Shown: in pieces, positions 35,801 through 42,092 of the stretch
Layout: each line of letters starts with the position of its first letter
How positions within the stretch are numbered: position 1 is the first letter of the stretch
The notes under the pieces: generated by a model
What the model was told of the DNA's origin: nothing
The model's database searches: none
The model's input: only the letters and a program-made list of their open reading frames with translations
Translations under genes and position numbers: made by a program
Assembly (NCBI GenBank): GCA_038244815.1
Contig: JBBRTB010000011.1
Coordinates: 72,968-136,967, forward strand
Length of the DNA stretch: 64,000 bases
From: DASVHS01 sp038244815
Lineage (GTDB): Bacteria; Acidobacteriota; Thermoanaerobaculia; Gp7-AA8
Reading direction: 5' to 3'

Positions 35801-36046
35801 GCGCGACGACGTGAAGGCGAGCTTGCTTCCGTCGGGCGAATAGAGCGGCCGCGATTCCATCGCCGAATTCGAGACCAGCAGACGCGCCTCGCCGCCCGCC
35901 GCGGGAACGGTCCAGATGTCGCCGCCGGAAACAAACGCCACTTCGCGCCCGTCGGGAGAAACACCCGGCTCACTGAGAGCGGGCGATTGGGCATTGGCGA
36001 GGGTGGCGAAGAGGAGAGTAAGCGTGAGCGAAGTCAGCCAGCGCAT
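32858..36046 (-). CDS. tricorn-like protease (beta-propeller, PDZ, S41)
   Basis: A 1,062-residue exported protein with a signal peptide (MRWLTSLTLTLLFATLANAQ). Two beta-propellers built from WD40-like SPDGREVAFVS / SPDGSKLAFTS repeats cover about residues 25-600. Tricorn core domains follow, with a PDZ domain near 760-850 (VRAGETIVSVDGQSI) and an S41 catalytic domain (RNNNGGFVNVYAIDV, TNRHSLSDAEDFTEGYRALG with the nucleophilic Ser, GEPTAGW). Tricorn cuts peptides released by other proteases. Unlike the archaeal cytoplasmic enzyme, this one has an export signal, so it should act in the periplasm. The 32858 stop lies next to a repeat. Confidence 0.92.
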   Translation of the reverse strand: MRWLTSLTLTLLFATLANAQSPALSEPGVSPDGREVAFVSGGDIWTVPAAGGEARLLVSNSAMESRPLYSPDGSKLAFTSSRSGNGDVYVLDLAGGSLRRLTWDDMRDQLDGWSRDGKWLYFSSTSRDISGMNDLWRVAVTGGTPMQVSAARYVNEFFAAPSPDGKSIAFNARGIASGQWWRNGHAHIDDSQIWILRDPSAHTYEPVTADGAKEIWPMWSADGKRIYYMSDRSGAENLWSVTPPASTSTPTQITRFDKGRVLWPSISNDGRTIVFERDFGIWRLDTATGSASPIPIALRGVPSSEAIEHRKLNDHLSDLALSPDGKKIAFTARGDIFATAVKEPGDTVRVTDTGARESQIEWSPDSRTIVYISDRDGPTHLYQYDFATEKEKQLTTGSANDDTPGFSPDGKSIAFQRNARALMVLDLASGQARSIVSARFDRPPLGSRRPFDWSPDGKWIAYLNYADGLFRNAYVVPASGGNGRPASFLANANTDFINWSPDGKFLMLVSGQRTENNRIARIDLVPATPKFREDQFRDLFREEPEKKPDTKEAAPPAPAKLRKTTNESAKKPVDVAVDFDGIRDRLRLLPVALDADQLDISPDGKWIAFVATVGDDENVYIVSIDELSTDNDVPKQISSTSGRKSFLQWSSDNKELFYLDGGKVAAATIDPAKTRGIAAAAEMDVDFARERDEAFREAWSYLRDNFFDATMHGVDWNAVRERWAPRVASARTPDEFRRLLNLMVGELNASHLGAGVPFSEIRSSTGRIGVRFDRDEYERNGRLRVSEVIPLSPADVARVRAGETIVSVDGQSIDGSTNFDALLDYKTGKRVVLGVAGADGTRRDVTLQPVSNRAAKTLTYRAWVGANRAYVDKVSGGRLGYVHMPDMSYTSLQQLYVDLDAENRAKDGVLIDVRNNNGGFVNVYAIDVLARRPYLTMTPRDFPSAPARSLLGQRSLEKPTVLLTNRHSLSDAEDFTEGYRALGLGKVVGEPTAGWIIYTAGVTLVDGTTFRLPSVRITDSKGQDMELHPRPVDVFVKRSIAEWYEGRDSQLDAAVKELVATH

Positions 36047-36074
36047 GGGGGTGGATTGTAATCGGTTGGGGAGT

Positions 36075-36199
36075 GGTCGCTAGGTCGCTGGGTCGCTGGG
36101 TCGCTGGGTCGGAATGGTCGTTGGTCGTGGGTCGTCGGTCGTGGGGGCCTTTTGGCTTCGAGGCCCCCGTGACCTACGACCCACGACCCACGACCTACG
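36075..36199. repeat. compound GTCGCTGG and GGTCGTGGGTCGTCGG inverted repeat
   Basis: Four tandem GGTCGCTG units (36080-36111) are followed by GGTCGTGGGTCGTCGGTCG, a GGGGGCC/GGCCCCC stem, and the complement CCTACGACCCACGACCCACG. The right arm provides the stop codon (CTA on the forward strand, 36195-36197) of the adjacent membrane-protein gene. A related element lies at 49269-49346 and a half element at 46698-46732. The gap 36047-36194 contains only this. Confidence 0.85.
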
Positions 36200-37436
36200 A
36201 AAAGCCCCTGGGCCGGTCGTCAATGGCCGTGGCCAGGTCGATCAGCGCTGCCGTATAGATCGGTTGCTCGACGCGCATCACGATCGGTTTCTTCGGCTGT
36301 GCCGCCCGGATGGTCAGCAGATTCGCATCGACGTCGACCTCGACATCGTCGATCTGCATCAACTCGATCTCGATCCCTTTCCTGACGTCGATGAAGACGC
36401 GCTTGTTCGTGACCGACAACGAGCCGGTGCCGCGGGCCACGCCCTTCTCATTGAGCAGCGTGCCGCGCGCGGCGTGGATGCAGTATTCGTGAAACTTGAG
36501 CGGAACCGAGCATTCGATCCGTGGCAGATTCTTCTGCCCGATGCCCTGAAGTCTGCGGAACTCTTCGACCGCCTCGGTCTCACCCGGCACATCCTCCACG
36601 GCGATCCCCAATCCGCGTCGCAGCATGTCCAGTTGCTCCGACTGCGCGCGGCCGAGGCGGTCGTCGGCGAGCAGATGCCAGACGAAGACGCGGTAGAGGT
36701 CGTGCCGCGTCTCGACCTGATCGGCTTCCGAGAGACCCGTGGCCTTTCCGGAGCGAGAGATGAGGTCCGCGGCCTCGTTCGCGCGGGAAGGGGTGAGCCG
36801 CGCCAGCGAGTCGAAGCCGATCTGCAAGACGGTGCGTCTGGCCAGCGGCGCCCAGATCGTGTACGGGAGATCGAGCGATTCGCGTTCTCTCGTGGCCGCG
36901 AAGAGATTCTCGTCCGTGGGACTCTGGTGGAGGCGGCTGAGCGCGGCGGTGTACGAATCGAGCATGGCCTGGTGCCGGGCCTCCCGTTCCTCGCGTTCGG
37001 CGCGCTCCCTTTCTTCCTGCTGGCGGATCTGCTGACGCTTGCGTGCGGTCAGAGCGATCGGAACGGCGATCATGATGATTCCGAGAATCACCTCGACCCA
37101 TCCAGCGGCCCCCTTGCGTGCCACGACCGCGAAACCGAGCAGCACGAAGATCGCGCCCAGAATCATGAGCGCGAGATACGCGAGTCCGCGCGCGTCCTCA
37201 CCGCGCAACGACGTCCAGAACGGGGTGTGGCTGATGGTCGGAGCGGTGGGGATGACCGGTGCGTCGATCGCGCGCGTGTCGGCGATGAAGAAGCCCTGCG
37301 TCCGCCGGCGCAGGAACTCACCGGCCTTTCCGGTGCTCAGATCGGCATCGCCGTCGATTTCGTCGGGCGTCAGTCGTGGGGAGACGCCAAAGCGGATCGG
37401 GCCATGGGCGAGAGATTTCTGAACGTAAAACGTCAC
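36195..37436 (-). CDS. membrane protein with DUF4236-like start and PH-like C-terminus
   Basis: A 413-residue protein of unknown function. The first residues (FYVQKSLAHGPIRFGVSPR) resemble the DUF4236 motif. Two membrane helices lie at about 87-128, followed by a highly charged coiled coil (RKRQQIRQQEERERAEREER). A helical region follows, and a C-terminal segment (GTGSLSVTNKRVFIDVRKG) that looks like a bacterial PH/GRAM-like domain. The start is GTG at 37436. Its stop codon lies in the repeat at 36075-36199. It stands ten bases from a tiny ORF and the cytochrome gene on the same strand. Localisation: cytoplasmic membrane with a large cytoplasmic part, by inference. Confidence 0.65.
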   Translation of the reverse strand: MTFYVQKSLAHGPIRFGVSPRLTPDEIDGDADLSTGKAGEFLRRRTQGFFIADTRAIDAPVIPTAPTISHTPFWTSLRGEDARGLAYLALMILGAIFVLLGFAVVARKGAAGWVEVILGIIMIAVPIALTARKRQQIRQQEERERAEREEREARHQAMLDSYTAALSRLHQSPTDENLFAATRERESLDLPYTIWAPLARRTVLQIGFDSLARLTPSRANEAADLISRSGKATGLSEADQVETRHDLYRVFVWHLLADDRLGRAQSEQLDMLRRGLGIAVEDVPGETEAVEEFRRLQGIGQKNLPRIECSVPLKFHEYCIHAARGTLLNEKGVARGTGSLSVTNKRVFIDVRKGIEIELMQIDDVEVDVDANLLTIRAAQPKKPIVMRVEQPIYTAALIDLATAIDDRPRGFS

Positions 37437-37445
37437 GACGCGAAC

Positions 37446-37532
37446 TCAGGGGTTTGCAACGGCGATGCCCCACGGCCCATCCCCGGCCGGAATCGTCCCG
37501 ATCACGAGGGCCAGGGCGGTCAGGAACTTCAT
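37446..37532 (-). pseudogene. short exported peptide, probably a truncated beta-propeller gene
   Basis: A 28-residue ORF whose ATG overlaps the cytochrome gene's stop (ATGA). It is a hydrophobic signal-peptide-like start, MKFLTALALVIGTIPAG, then DGPWGIAVANP. The sequence GPWGIAV is typical of NHL/YVTN beta-propeller repeats, so this looks like the beginning of a lost exported propeller. It may also be a genuine short peptide. Low confidence. Confidence 0.3.
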
Positions 37533-37900
37533 CGCAGCGTGAAGAGATACGCGGCGATGTCGCGCGCGTCGTTCTCGGGGATCCCAAGGTTCGGCATGGC
37601 GTTGGCGGGATCGAAGGACTGCGGGTTCTGCAGCCACTGGATGACGTTCTGCGGCGTGTTCTGAACTTTGCCGGCGATGAACGTGCGTTGCGCGATGTGG
37701 TCGAGCGGGGGTCCGATCACTCCCTTCGGACCCTGGATTCCGGGGATGGAGTGGCAGGCAGGGCAGCCGTATCGGGTGATGAGCTGCTCTCCACGCAGGG
37801 CGCTTCCACCTTCGACAGGTGCTTGCGTGGCGGTCTGCTCGTGGGGCGGCTGGCAGGAGAAGAAGAGAAAGAAGGCGATGGCGAGCAGGGGAGACTTCAT
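37529..37900 (-). CDS. cytochrome c-type lipoprotein
   Basis: A 123-residue lipoprotein; the lipobox is FFSC at about residue 16. The haem motif CPACH lies near residue 46 and the likely methionine ligand in AMPNLGIPE, so this is a small class I cytochrome c tethered to the membrane on its outer face. The signal peptide MKSPLLAIAFFLFFSC carries one lysine. The -10 box TATGAT (37914-37909, reverse strand) lies eight bases before the ATG, and no ribosome-binding site is seen. Partners of the electron transfer are not visible. Confidence 0.9.
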   Translation of the reverse strand: MKSPLLAIAFFLFFSCQPPHEQTATQAPVEGGSALRGEQLITRYGCPACHSIPGIQGPKGVIGPPLDHIAQRTFIAGKVQNTPQNVIQWLQNPQSFDPANAMPNLGIPENDARDIAAYLFTLR

Positions 37901-37908
37901 CCGGCGCG

Positions 37909-37914
37909 ATCATA
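37909..37914 (-). promoter_or_regulatory. -10 box of a leaderless promoter (cytochrome c gene)
   Basis: TATGAT on the reverse strand, eight bases before the ATG at 37900. A transcript beginning six to eight bases after the box would start at or next to the ATG. Confidence 0.5.
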
Positions 37915-37943
37915 CTGGAAGGGGATGGAGAGGCGTCACGCAA

Positions 37944-37990
37944 GTCATTCCGAGCGCCGTAGAGCGCGAGGAATCCGGGTGGGGGTGCTC
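37944..37990. repeat. half of the GTCATTCCGAGC element
   Basis: GTCATTCCGAGCGCCGTAGA followed by GCGAGGAATCCGGGTGGGG repeats the left arm of the family at 32785 and 54235; the right arm is missing or degenerate. It occupies the gap 37901-38046, in which nothing else is seen. Confidence 0.75.
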
Positions 37991-38046
37991 CGCGTCCTCA
38001 CCCGTTCGGAATCGCATGCGCGCACACTTCTTGCACCGGGGCACCC

Positions 38047-38472
38047 GTGCACTCGGAAGGGCGTGTATTGGTGGTGGACGACGAGGCGGCCATCCGCGCG
38101 CTTGTGGCGAAGATCGTCGAGCGCTCGGGTCTTCCGGTCGATACGGCCTGCGACGGCTCCGAAGCCATTGCCATGATGCAGAAGCATCAGTACGCCGTGA
38201 TCGTGGTCGATCTGATGATGCCGGTCGTTGACGGATTCGGCGTTATCGAGCACGTCCGCAACATGACGGCACCCCGGCCGGCGGTCATCGTCGCCAGCGC
38301 GACCGACTCAGCCACCCTCCGCCAGCTCGATGGAACCGTCGTTCACTCGATCATCCGGAAGCCGTTCGAGATCGATGTCCTCGGCGATCTCGTCGTGGCG
38401 GCCGCGCGCAATGAGGGTGAGGCCGGATCGAGCAGTGCCACCATCGTGAATTTTCCTCGATCGACACGTTGA
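38047..38472 (+). CDS. single-domain response regulator
   Basis: A 141-residue CheY-like receiver with VLVVDDEAAIR (acidic pair), VIVVDLMMPVVDG (phospho-acceptor Asp about residue 58) and the Lys of IIRKPFE. It has no output domain but ends in a short tail. The start is GTG at 38047. A second receiver gene lies at 38869 on the same strand. No histidine kinase is adjacent. Confidence 0.88.
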   Translation: MHSEGRVLVVDDEAAIRALVAKIVERSGLPVDTACDGSEAIAMMQKHQYAVIVVDLMMPVVDGFGVIEHVRNMTAPRPAVIVASATDSATLRQLDGTVVHSIIRKPFEIDVLGDLVVAAARNEGEAGSSSATIVNFPRSTR

Positions 38473-38542
38473 CGTCCCTTCCGTGGCGCGCCATTTGCTG
38501 TTTTGGTGATCGAAGACATGCAGTCGGATGCGGAGGCAGCGA

Positions 38543-38779
38543 TTGCAATACACGATCGAGGAGCGAAAGCTCACCAGCAAGTCCGAGAAGATGCCGTCTG
38601 AACGAGCGCCGCGCCGAACCGTCATGGAGGCTGAGGACGCGGACGAAGCGATCTCGCGTTTCGTCGTCCAGAACTCATCGGAGCTGGTCAGCGTCAGCAG
38701 GCCGGCACGCGGAACCGAGTCCATCGCCACGGTGAGGAAGGACGACAGCGTCTATCTCGTCCGGATCTACTCGGCCTGA
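38543..38779 (+). CDS. small conserved-type protein of unknown function
   Basis: A 78-residue acidic/basic mixed protein. TTG at 38543 is favoured because CGGAGG lies eight bases before it; an ATG at 38528 is the other choice. The core reads EAEDADEAISRFVVQNSSEL, then VRKDDSVYLVRIY, a compact alpha/beta domain. It lies between two receiver genes, 70 bases after the first, and may be cotranscribed with them. No function can be assigned. Confidence 0.6.
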   Translation: MQYTIEERKLTSKSEKMPSERAPRRTVMEAEDADEAISRFVVQNSSELVSVSRPARGTESIATVRKDDSVYLVRIYSA

Positions 38780-38836
38780 TTGCGGAACAGGGTCCGTTTT
38801 TACTCTACGGCGCGGGCCAATGCGCCGTTGGGAACC

Positions 38837-38842
38837 TATATT
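38837..38842 (+). promoter_or_regulatory. -10 box before the second response regulator
   Basis: TATATT lies 27 bases before the ATG at 38869. AAAGGAG at 38855-38861 serves as ribosome-binding site, so this is a short-leader, not leaderless, promoter. Confidence 0.45.
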
Positions 38843-38868
38843 GTCAGCCAACGCAAAGGAGTCGGTTG

Positions 38869-39315
38869 ATGTCCCGAGTCGATGTCCCCGGTCGCAAATC
38901 GAGCGTTCTCGTGGTCGACGACGATCCCGCGCTTCGAGGTCTGTTTTCCACTCTTCTGGCCCGCGAAGGGTTTGCCATCGACAGTGCGCCGAACGGCCGC
39001 CAGGCGTTCGAGTATCTTCGCCGAGGGGCGTACGCCGTCATCCTTCTCGACCTGAGCCTGCCTGAGGTGAATGGCCTGGAGTTGATCGAGCGGCTCGAGC
39101 GCGACAGCCCCTCCCTCCTCCGGCGGGTCATCGTGCTGACGAGCGCGACGAGGAGCGTCGTGGAAAGCCTCGAGGCGAAACGGATCTGGGGCGTCGTGGA
39201 GAAGCCGTTCGAGGTTCCCGAGCTCATGCGCTCGGTCAGGGAGTGCGCCCGCGGACGCCGCCCGGCCCGGGGGCTGGTGCGGCGGGTCTCGGGCCACGGG
39301 CCGTCGGTCCGCTAG
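38869..39315 (+). CDS. single-domain response regulator
   Basis: A 148-residue CheY-like receiver. VLVVDDDPALR, VILLDLSLPEVNG (phospho-acceptor Asp) and VVEKPFEVPEL carry the acidic pair, acceptor and lysine of the fold; T/S of VLTSATRSV is also present. A basic tail (RGRRPARGLVRR) follows and may bind nucleic acid or a partner. ATG at 38869 has AAAGGAG seven bases upstream. Confidence 0.88.
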   Translation: MSRVDVPGRKSSVLVVDDDPALRGLFSTLLAREGFAIDSAPNGRQAFEYLRRGAYAVILLDLSLPEVNGLELIERLERDSPSLLRRVIVLTSATRSVVESLEAKRIWGVVEKPFEVPELMRSVRECARGRRPARGLVRRVSGHGPSVR

Positions 39316-39337
39316 GAAAATCCACCTCGCCTTCCTT

Positions 39338-39343
39338 TACACT
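39338..39343 (+). promoter_or_regulatory. -10 box of a leaderless promoter (ZIP gene)
   Basis: TACACT nine bases before the ATG at 39353, with no ribosome-binding site between. It would drive the three-gene operon 39353-41345. Confidence 0.5.
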
Positions 39344-39352
39344 TCGCGCCAC

Positions 39353-40084
39353 ATGAGCGCGGTGTGGGCGATCTCGGCGTTTCTGATGACACTGGCGGGT
39401 GGCGCGTTCGCGCTCCGCTATCAGAAGTATCTGTTGTACATCATGGCTTTCTCGGCCGGCATGCTGATCGGCGTGGCCTTTCTCGATCTGATGCCGGAGA
39501 TCGTGAGTCTGTCGGCGTCGACCTCGACCGGGATCCGCAGCCTGATGGTTGCGGTCGTCTGCGGGTTCGTGGGGATCTTCCTGCTCGAGAAGCTGACCAT
39601 CATCCACAGCGAGAAACAGCACAATGCTCCGGGTCACCATCACCATGTCGGGCTCGTCGGCGCGATCGGTCTCTCATTCCACAGCTTTCTCGACGGGCTG
39701 GCCATCGGGGTCGGCTTTCAGACGAGCACGAAGGTGGGAGTGGTCATTCTGATGGCTGTGCTCGCCCACGACTTCGCCGACGGATTGAACACGGTGACGT
39801 TCATGCTGGCCAGCCGCAACAGCTCCATGCGCTCAGGCCTGCTTCTCGGGATCGACGCCATCGCCCCGGTCCTCGGCGCGCTGACGGCGAATGTGATCGA
39901 GATCCGGCCGCGCATCCTGGCGTTCCAGCTCTCGTTTTTCGCCGGCTTTCTCCTCTACCTCGGGGCTTCCGATCTCCTGCCGCACGTGCACGAACGCCCC
40001 CGCGCCGTGTTGATTCTCTCGACGCTGGCGGGATTGTTTACGGCCGGTCTGATTGTCTTCACACTGGAGAGGTTGCAGGCCTGA
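39353..40084 (+). CDS. ZIP-family metal transporter
   Basis: A 243-residue membrane protein with eight predicted helices. The metal site residues are in HSFLDGLAIGVGFQ (helix four) and HDFADGLNT (helix five), the ZIP HxxxD motifs; a His-rich cytoplasmic loop (QHNAPGHHHHVG) lies before helix four. Such carriers import zinc or other divalent metals. It starts a tightly overlapping operon with a hotdog thioesterase and a sirtuin; the sirtuin needs zinc, which may explain the linkage. Confidence 0.9.
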   Translation: MSAVWAISAFLMTLAGGAFALRYQKYLLYIMAFSAGMLIGVAFLDLMPEIVSLSASTSTGIRSLMVAVVCGFVGIFLLEKLTIIHSEKQHNAPGHHHHVGLVGAIGLSFHSFLDGLAIGVGFQTSTKVGVVILMAVLAHDFADGLNTVTFMLASRNSSMRSGLLLGIDAIAPVLGALTANVIEIRPRILAFQLSFFAGFLLYLGASDLLPHVHERPRAVLILSTLAGLFTAGLIVFTLERLQA

Positions 40085-40491
40085 TGAACGAACCTGAGCT
40101 TCGCTCCGTCGCTACCGCGCAGATGACCGTGACCGGGGATGATCTGGCCAGTGCGCTGCGCTTCGAGCCAGGCGATGAGTTTCCGCCCGTCTTCGCAACC
40201 TCGCGCCTGGTCGCTCTCATGGAAGTCGCAGCGGCGCGTCTGCTGCGTCCGTATCTCAGGCCGGGCGAGCATTCCGTGGGGATCACCGTCAACATCGTGC
40301 ACACCGCCGCGACACCACCGGGCGGAACCGTGGTGGCGACCGCGACCTATCTCGGCCGCGACGGCAAGCTCTTCGAATTCGAAGTGCTGGCCGCGGATGA
40401 AGGCGGCGAAGTGGGACGCGGAACACACAAACGCGCCATCGTGGCCTCGGATCGGCTCCTGGCCGGCGCGGACAGACGCATGAAGGGTTGA
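40084..40491 (+). CDS. FlK-like hotdog thioesterase
   Basis: A 135-residue single hotdog domain. FATSRLVALMEVAAARLL, GEHSVGITVNIVHTAATPPG and the FEVLAADEGGEVGRGTHKR end match fluoroacetyl-CoA thioesterase (FlK)-like proteins, which hydrolyse small acyl-CoA esters. The start ATG (40084) overlaps the ZIP gene's stop by one base. The natural substrate is unknown. It could work with the sirtuin next to it, whose substrates are acylated proteins. Confidence 0.8.
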   Translation: MNEPELRSVATAQMTVTGDDLASALRFEPGDEFPPVFATSRLVALMEVAAARLLRPYLRPGEHSVGITVNIVHTAATPPGGTVVATATYLGRDGKLFEFEVLAADEGGEVGRGTHKRAIVASDRLLAGADRRMKG

Positions 40492-40493
40492 AC

Positions 40494-41345
40494 GTGTCCC
40501 CGGATCTCCAGGAGTTCATCGATCGCTCGAAACGGCTGGTGATCCTGACCGGTGCCGGCTGCAGCACCGACTCGGGGATCCCCGACTACCGCAGCCCTGG
40601 TGGCGCCTGGACGCGTCACAAGCCGATCTACTACAGCTCGTTCGTGCGCAGCGCCGAGATCCGGCGCTTCTATTGGGCGCGCAGTTACCGGGGATGGCCG
40701 CGCTTTGCGGCGGCGAAGCCGAACCGCGCCCACGCGGCCATCGCCGAGCTCGAGGCGCGGGGAAGAGTGCATCAGCTGATCACGCAGAACGTCGACGACC
40801 TGCATCAGGAAGCGGGAAGCCGCGCGGTGGTCCAGCTTCACGGCCGCAATCGTCTGGTGGTTTGCCTGGACTGTGGCGCCGAGTTTTCGCGACAGGCCAT
40901 GCAGGACCGGCTGGCGTCGGTGAACCGCGAGTGGATCAACCGCGCGGAGTGGGAGCATCTGCATCCCGATGACGCCGACTTCGCGCCGGACGGAGACGCT
41001 ACGGTGGCGCAGCACACGATCGGCGGCTTCACGATTCCCGATTGCGACGCCTGCGGCGGTGTGCTCAAGCCGGCCGTCGTCTTCTTCGGCGAGTCCGTAC
41101 CGCCCGAAAAAGTCGGCTACGCGATGCGCCGCGTCGACGAGGCCGACGCCTTGCTCGTGGTCGGCTCCTCGCTCACCGTATGGTCGGGGTTCCGCTTTGC
41201 GAAGCACGCCAGCGAACGCCGCATCCCCATCGCCATCGTGAACATCGGCCCCACGCGCGCCGACGCCCTGGCCAGCGTCAAGATCGAGGACAACTGCGGA
41301 GAGGTCATGGAGTCGCTGCTCGCTGACCCGCGTGAAGCCTCGTGA
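40494..41345 (+). CDS. sirtuin-type NAD-dependent protein deacylase
   Basis: A 283-residue sirtuin. The NAD site is GAGCSTDSGIPDYR and TQNVDDLHQEAG; the catalytic His is in LHGRN; the zinc knuckle has CLDC and CDACGG. NIGPTRAD closes the Rossmann core. It removes acetyl or other acyl groups from lysines, using NAD. I chose GTG at 40494 because GAAGGG lies six bases before it; TTG at 40488, overlapping the hotdog stop, is the alternative. It closes the ZIP/hotdog/sirtuin operon. Confidence 0.92.
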   Translation: MSPDLQEFIDRSKRLVILTGAGCSTDSGIPDYRSPGGAWTRHKPIYYSSFVRSAEIRRFYWARSYRGWPRFAAAKPNRAHAAIAELEARGRVHQLITQNVDDLHQEAGSRAVVQLHGRNRLVVCLDCGAEFSRQAMQDRLASVNREWINRAEWEHLHPDDADFAPDGDATVAQHTIGGFTIPDCDACGGVLKPAVVFFGESVPPEKVGYAMRRVDEADALLVVGSSLTVWSGFRFAKHASERRIPIAIVNIGPTRADALASVKIEDNCGEVMESLLADPREAS

Positions 41346-41364
41346 CCGTGGCAGGAGCGCGCTC

Positions 41365-41370
41365 TATACT
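41365..41370 (+). promoter_or_regulatory. -10 box of a leaderless promoter
   Basis: TATACT eight bases before the ATG at 41379, with no ribosome-binding site in between. Confidence 0.5.
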
Positions 41371-41378
41371 TCGGCCGC

Positions 41379-41762
41379 ATGGCGCATTTCAGCATCCCCC
41401 TCGATCTGCCGCACGCCGGGCGGATTGCGGACCGGCTGCTGATCATCGTCCAGCGCCACGCGGAAGAGAAGGAAGTGGAGGCCCCCGAGGCCATCGACGC
41501 GGCAGAGCGGCTGTGGAGCCTGCTCTTCCGTTACAGCGGCGAGGACGACAATCCGCCCGAGAGTGAAGCGCTTCCGCTGCGCGACGAGGCCGCGACAATC
41601 GCCCGCGAGCTCGTCGACGCCGTCGTCGCCGCGAACCTCACCAGCGACCGACTCGGCCAGCTCGTGCGAAACCTTTTCGAATGCCTCGAGCTGGGCGAGG
41701 AAGGCGCAGAGATTTCGCTGACTGCAGGCGAGAATCCGAATTCGCTACAGAGACCGTATTGA
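41379..41762 (+). CDS. small helical protein of unknown function
   Basis: A 127-residue soluble, acidic protein, mostly alpha-helical: RIADRLLIIVQRHAEEKEVE, then DAAERLWSLLFRYSGEDD, then long amphipathic helices to about 110. No family is recognised. The message is probably leaderless, with TATACT eight bases before the ATG. The next gene is separated by a repeat. Confidence 0.6.
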   Translation: MAHFSIPLDLPHAGRIADRLLIIVQRHAEEKEVEAPEAIDAAERLWSLLFRYSGEDDNPPESEALPLRDEAATIARELVDAVVAANLTSDRLGQLVRNLFECLELGEEGAEISLTAGENPNSLQRPY

Positions 41763-41775
41763 GAATGGGGGTGGG

Positions 41776-41842
41776 GGTAACCGGAAACCGGCAGTTGACT
41801 CGGGCAAACTCGGCTACCGGCTAACCGCTAACCGCTAACTGG
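41776..41842. repeat. CTAACCG / ACCGG inverted tandem repeat
   Basis: GGTAACCGGAAACCGGCAGT on the left, and CTACCGGCTAACCGCTAACC with a third CTAAC unit on the right. Tandem 7-mers CTAACCG sit in the right arm. It directly abuts a -10 box (TAAAAT at 41843-41848). Sequence is unrelated to the other repeat families but has the same layout. Confidence 0.75.
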
Positions 41843-41848
41843 TAAAAT
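41843..41848 (+). promoter_or_regulatory. -10 box of a leaderless promoter
   Basis: TAAAAT, preceded by TGG (extended -10), ten bases before the ATG at 41859. Part of the upstream promoter region lies in the CTAACCG repeat. Confidence 0.5.
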
Positions 41849-41858
41849 CACCGCGCTC

Positions 41859-42092
41859 ATGAGCGCCGGCGGCTTCGAGGTGACCCGGCACGTCTCGCGT
41901 GAATTTGGGCTGAGCTTCGCGAGCGGCACAGCCATGTTGCATCATGCGCTGGTGAAGTGGTTTCTCGACGGGTGGCGGAGTGCTGTGGGCAGCGATCGCG
42001 AGCTCTGGGCCGGGATCGAGCGCCGGCTGAACGCGCGCGGCCCGCTGCGCTTCGAGGTTCCGATGCTCTACATCGAGGGGGTGCGCCGATGA
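41859..42092 (+). pseudogene. C-terminal fragment of a class I SAM methyltransferase
   Basis: A 77-residue ORF. GGFEVTRHVSREFGLSFASG, then AMLHHALVKWFLDGWR, and a terminal ERRLNARGPLRFEVPMLYI closely resemble the final third of UbiE-like methyltransferases, in which a beta-strand, a helix and a closing strand follow the SAM site. The SAM motifs themselves are absent. It retains a start codon, a -10 box and an overlap with the next gene, so it may still be transcribed and translated, possibly only to couple the downstream gene. Confidence 0.55.
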
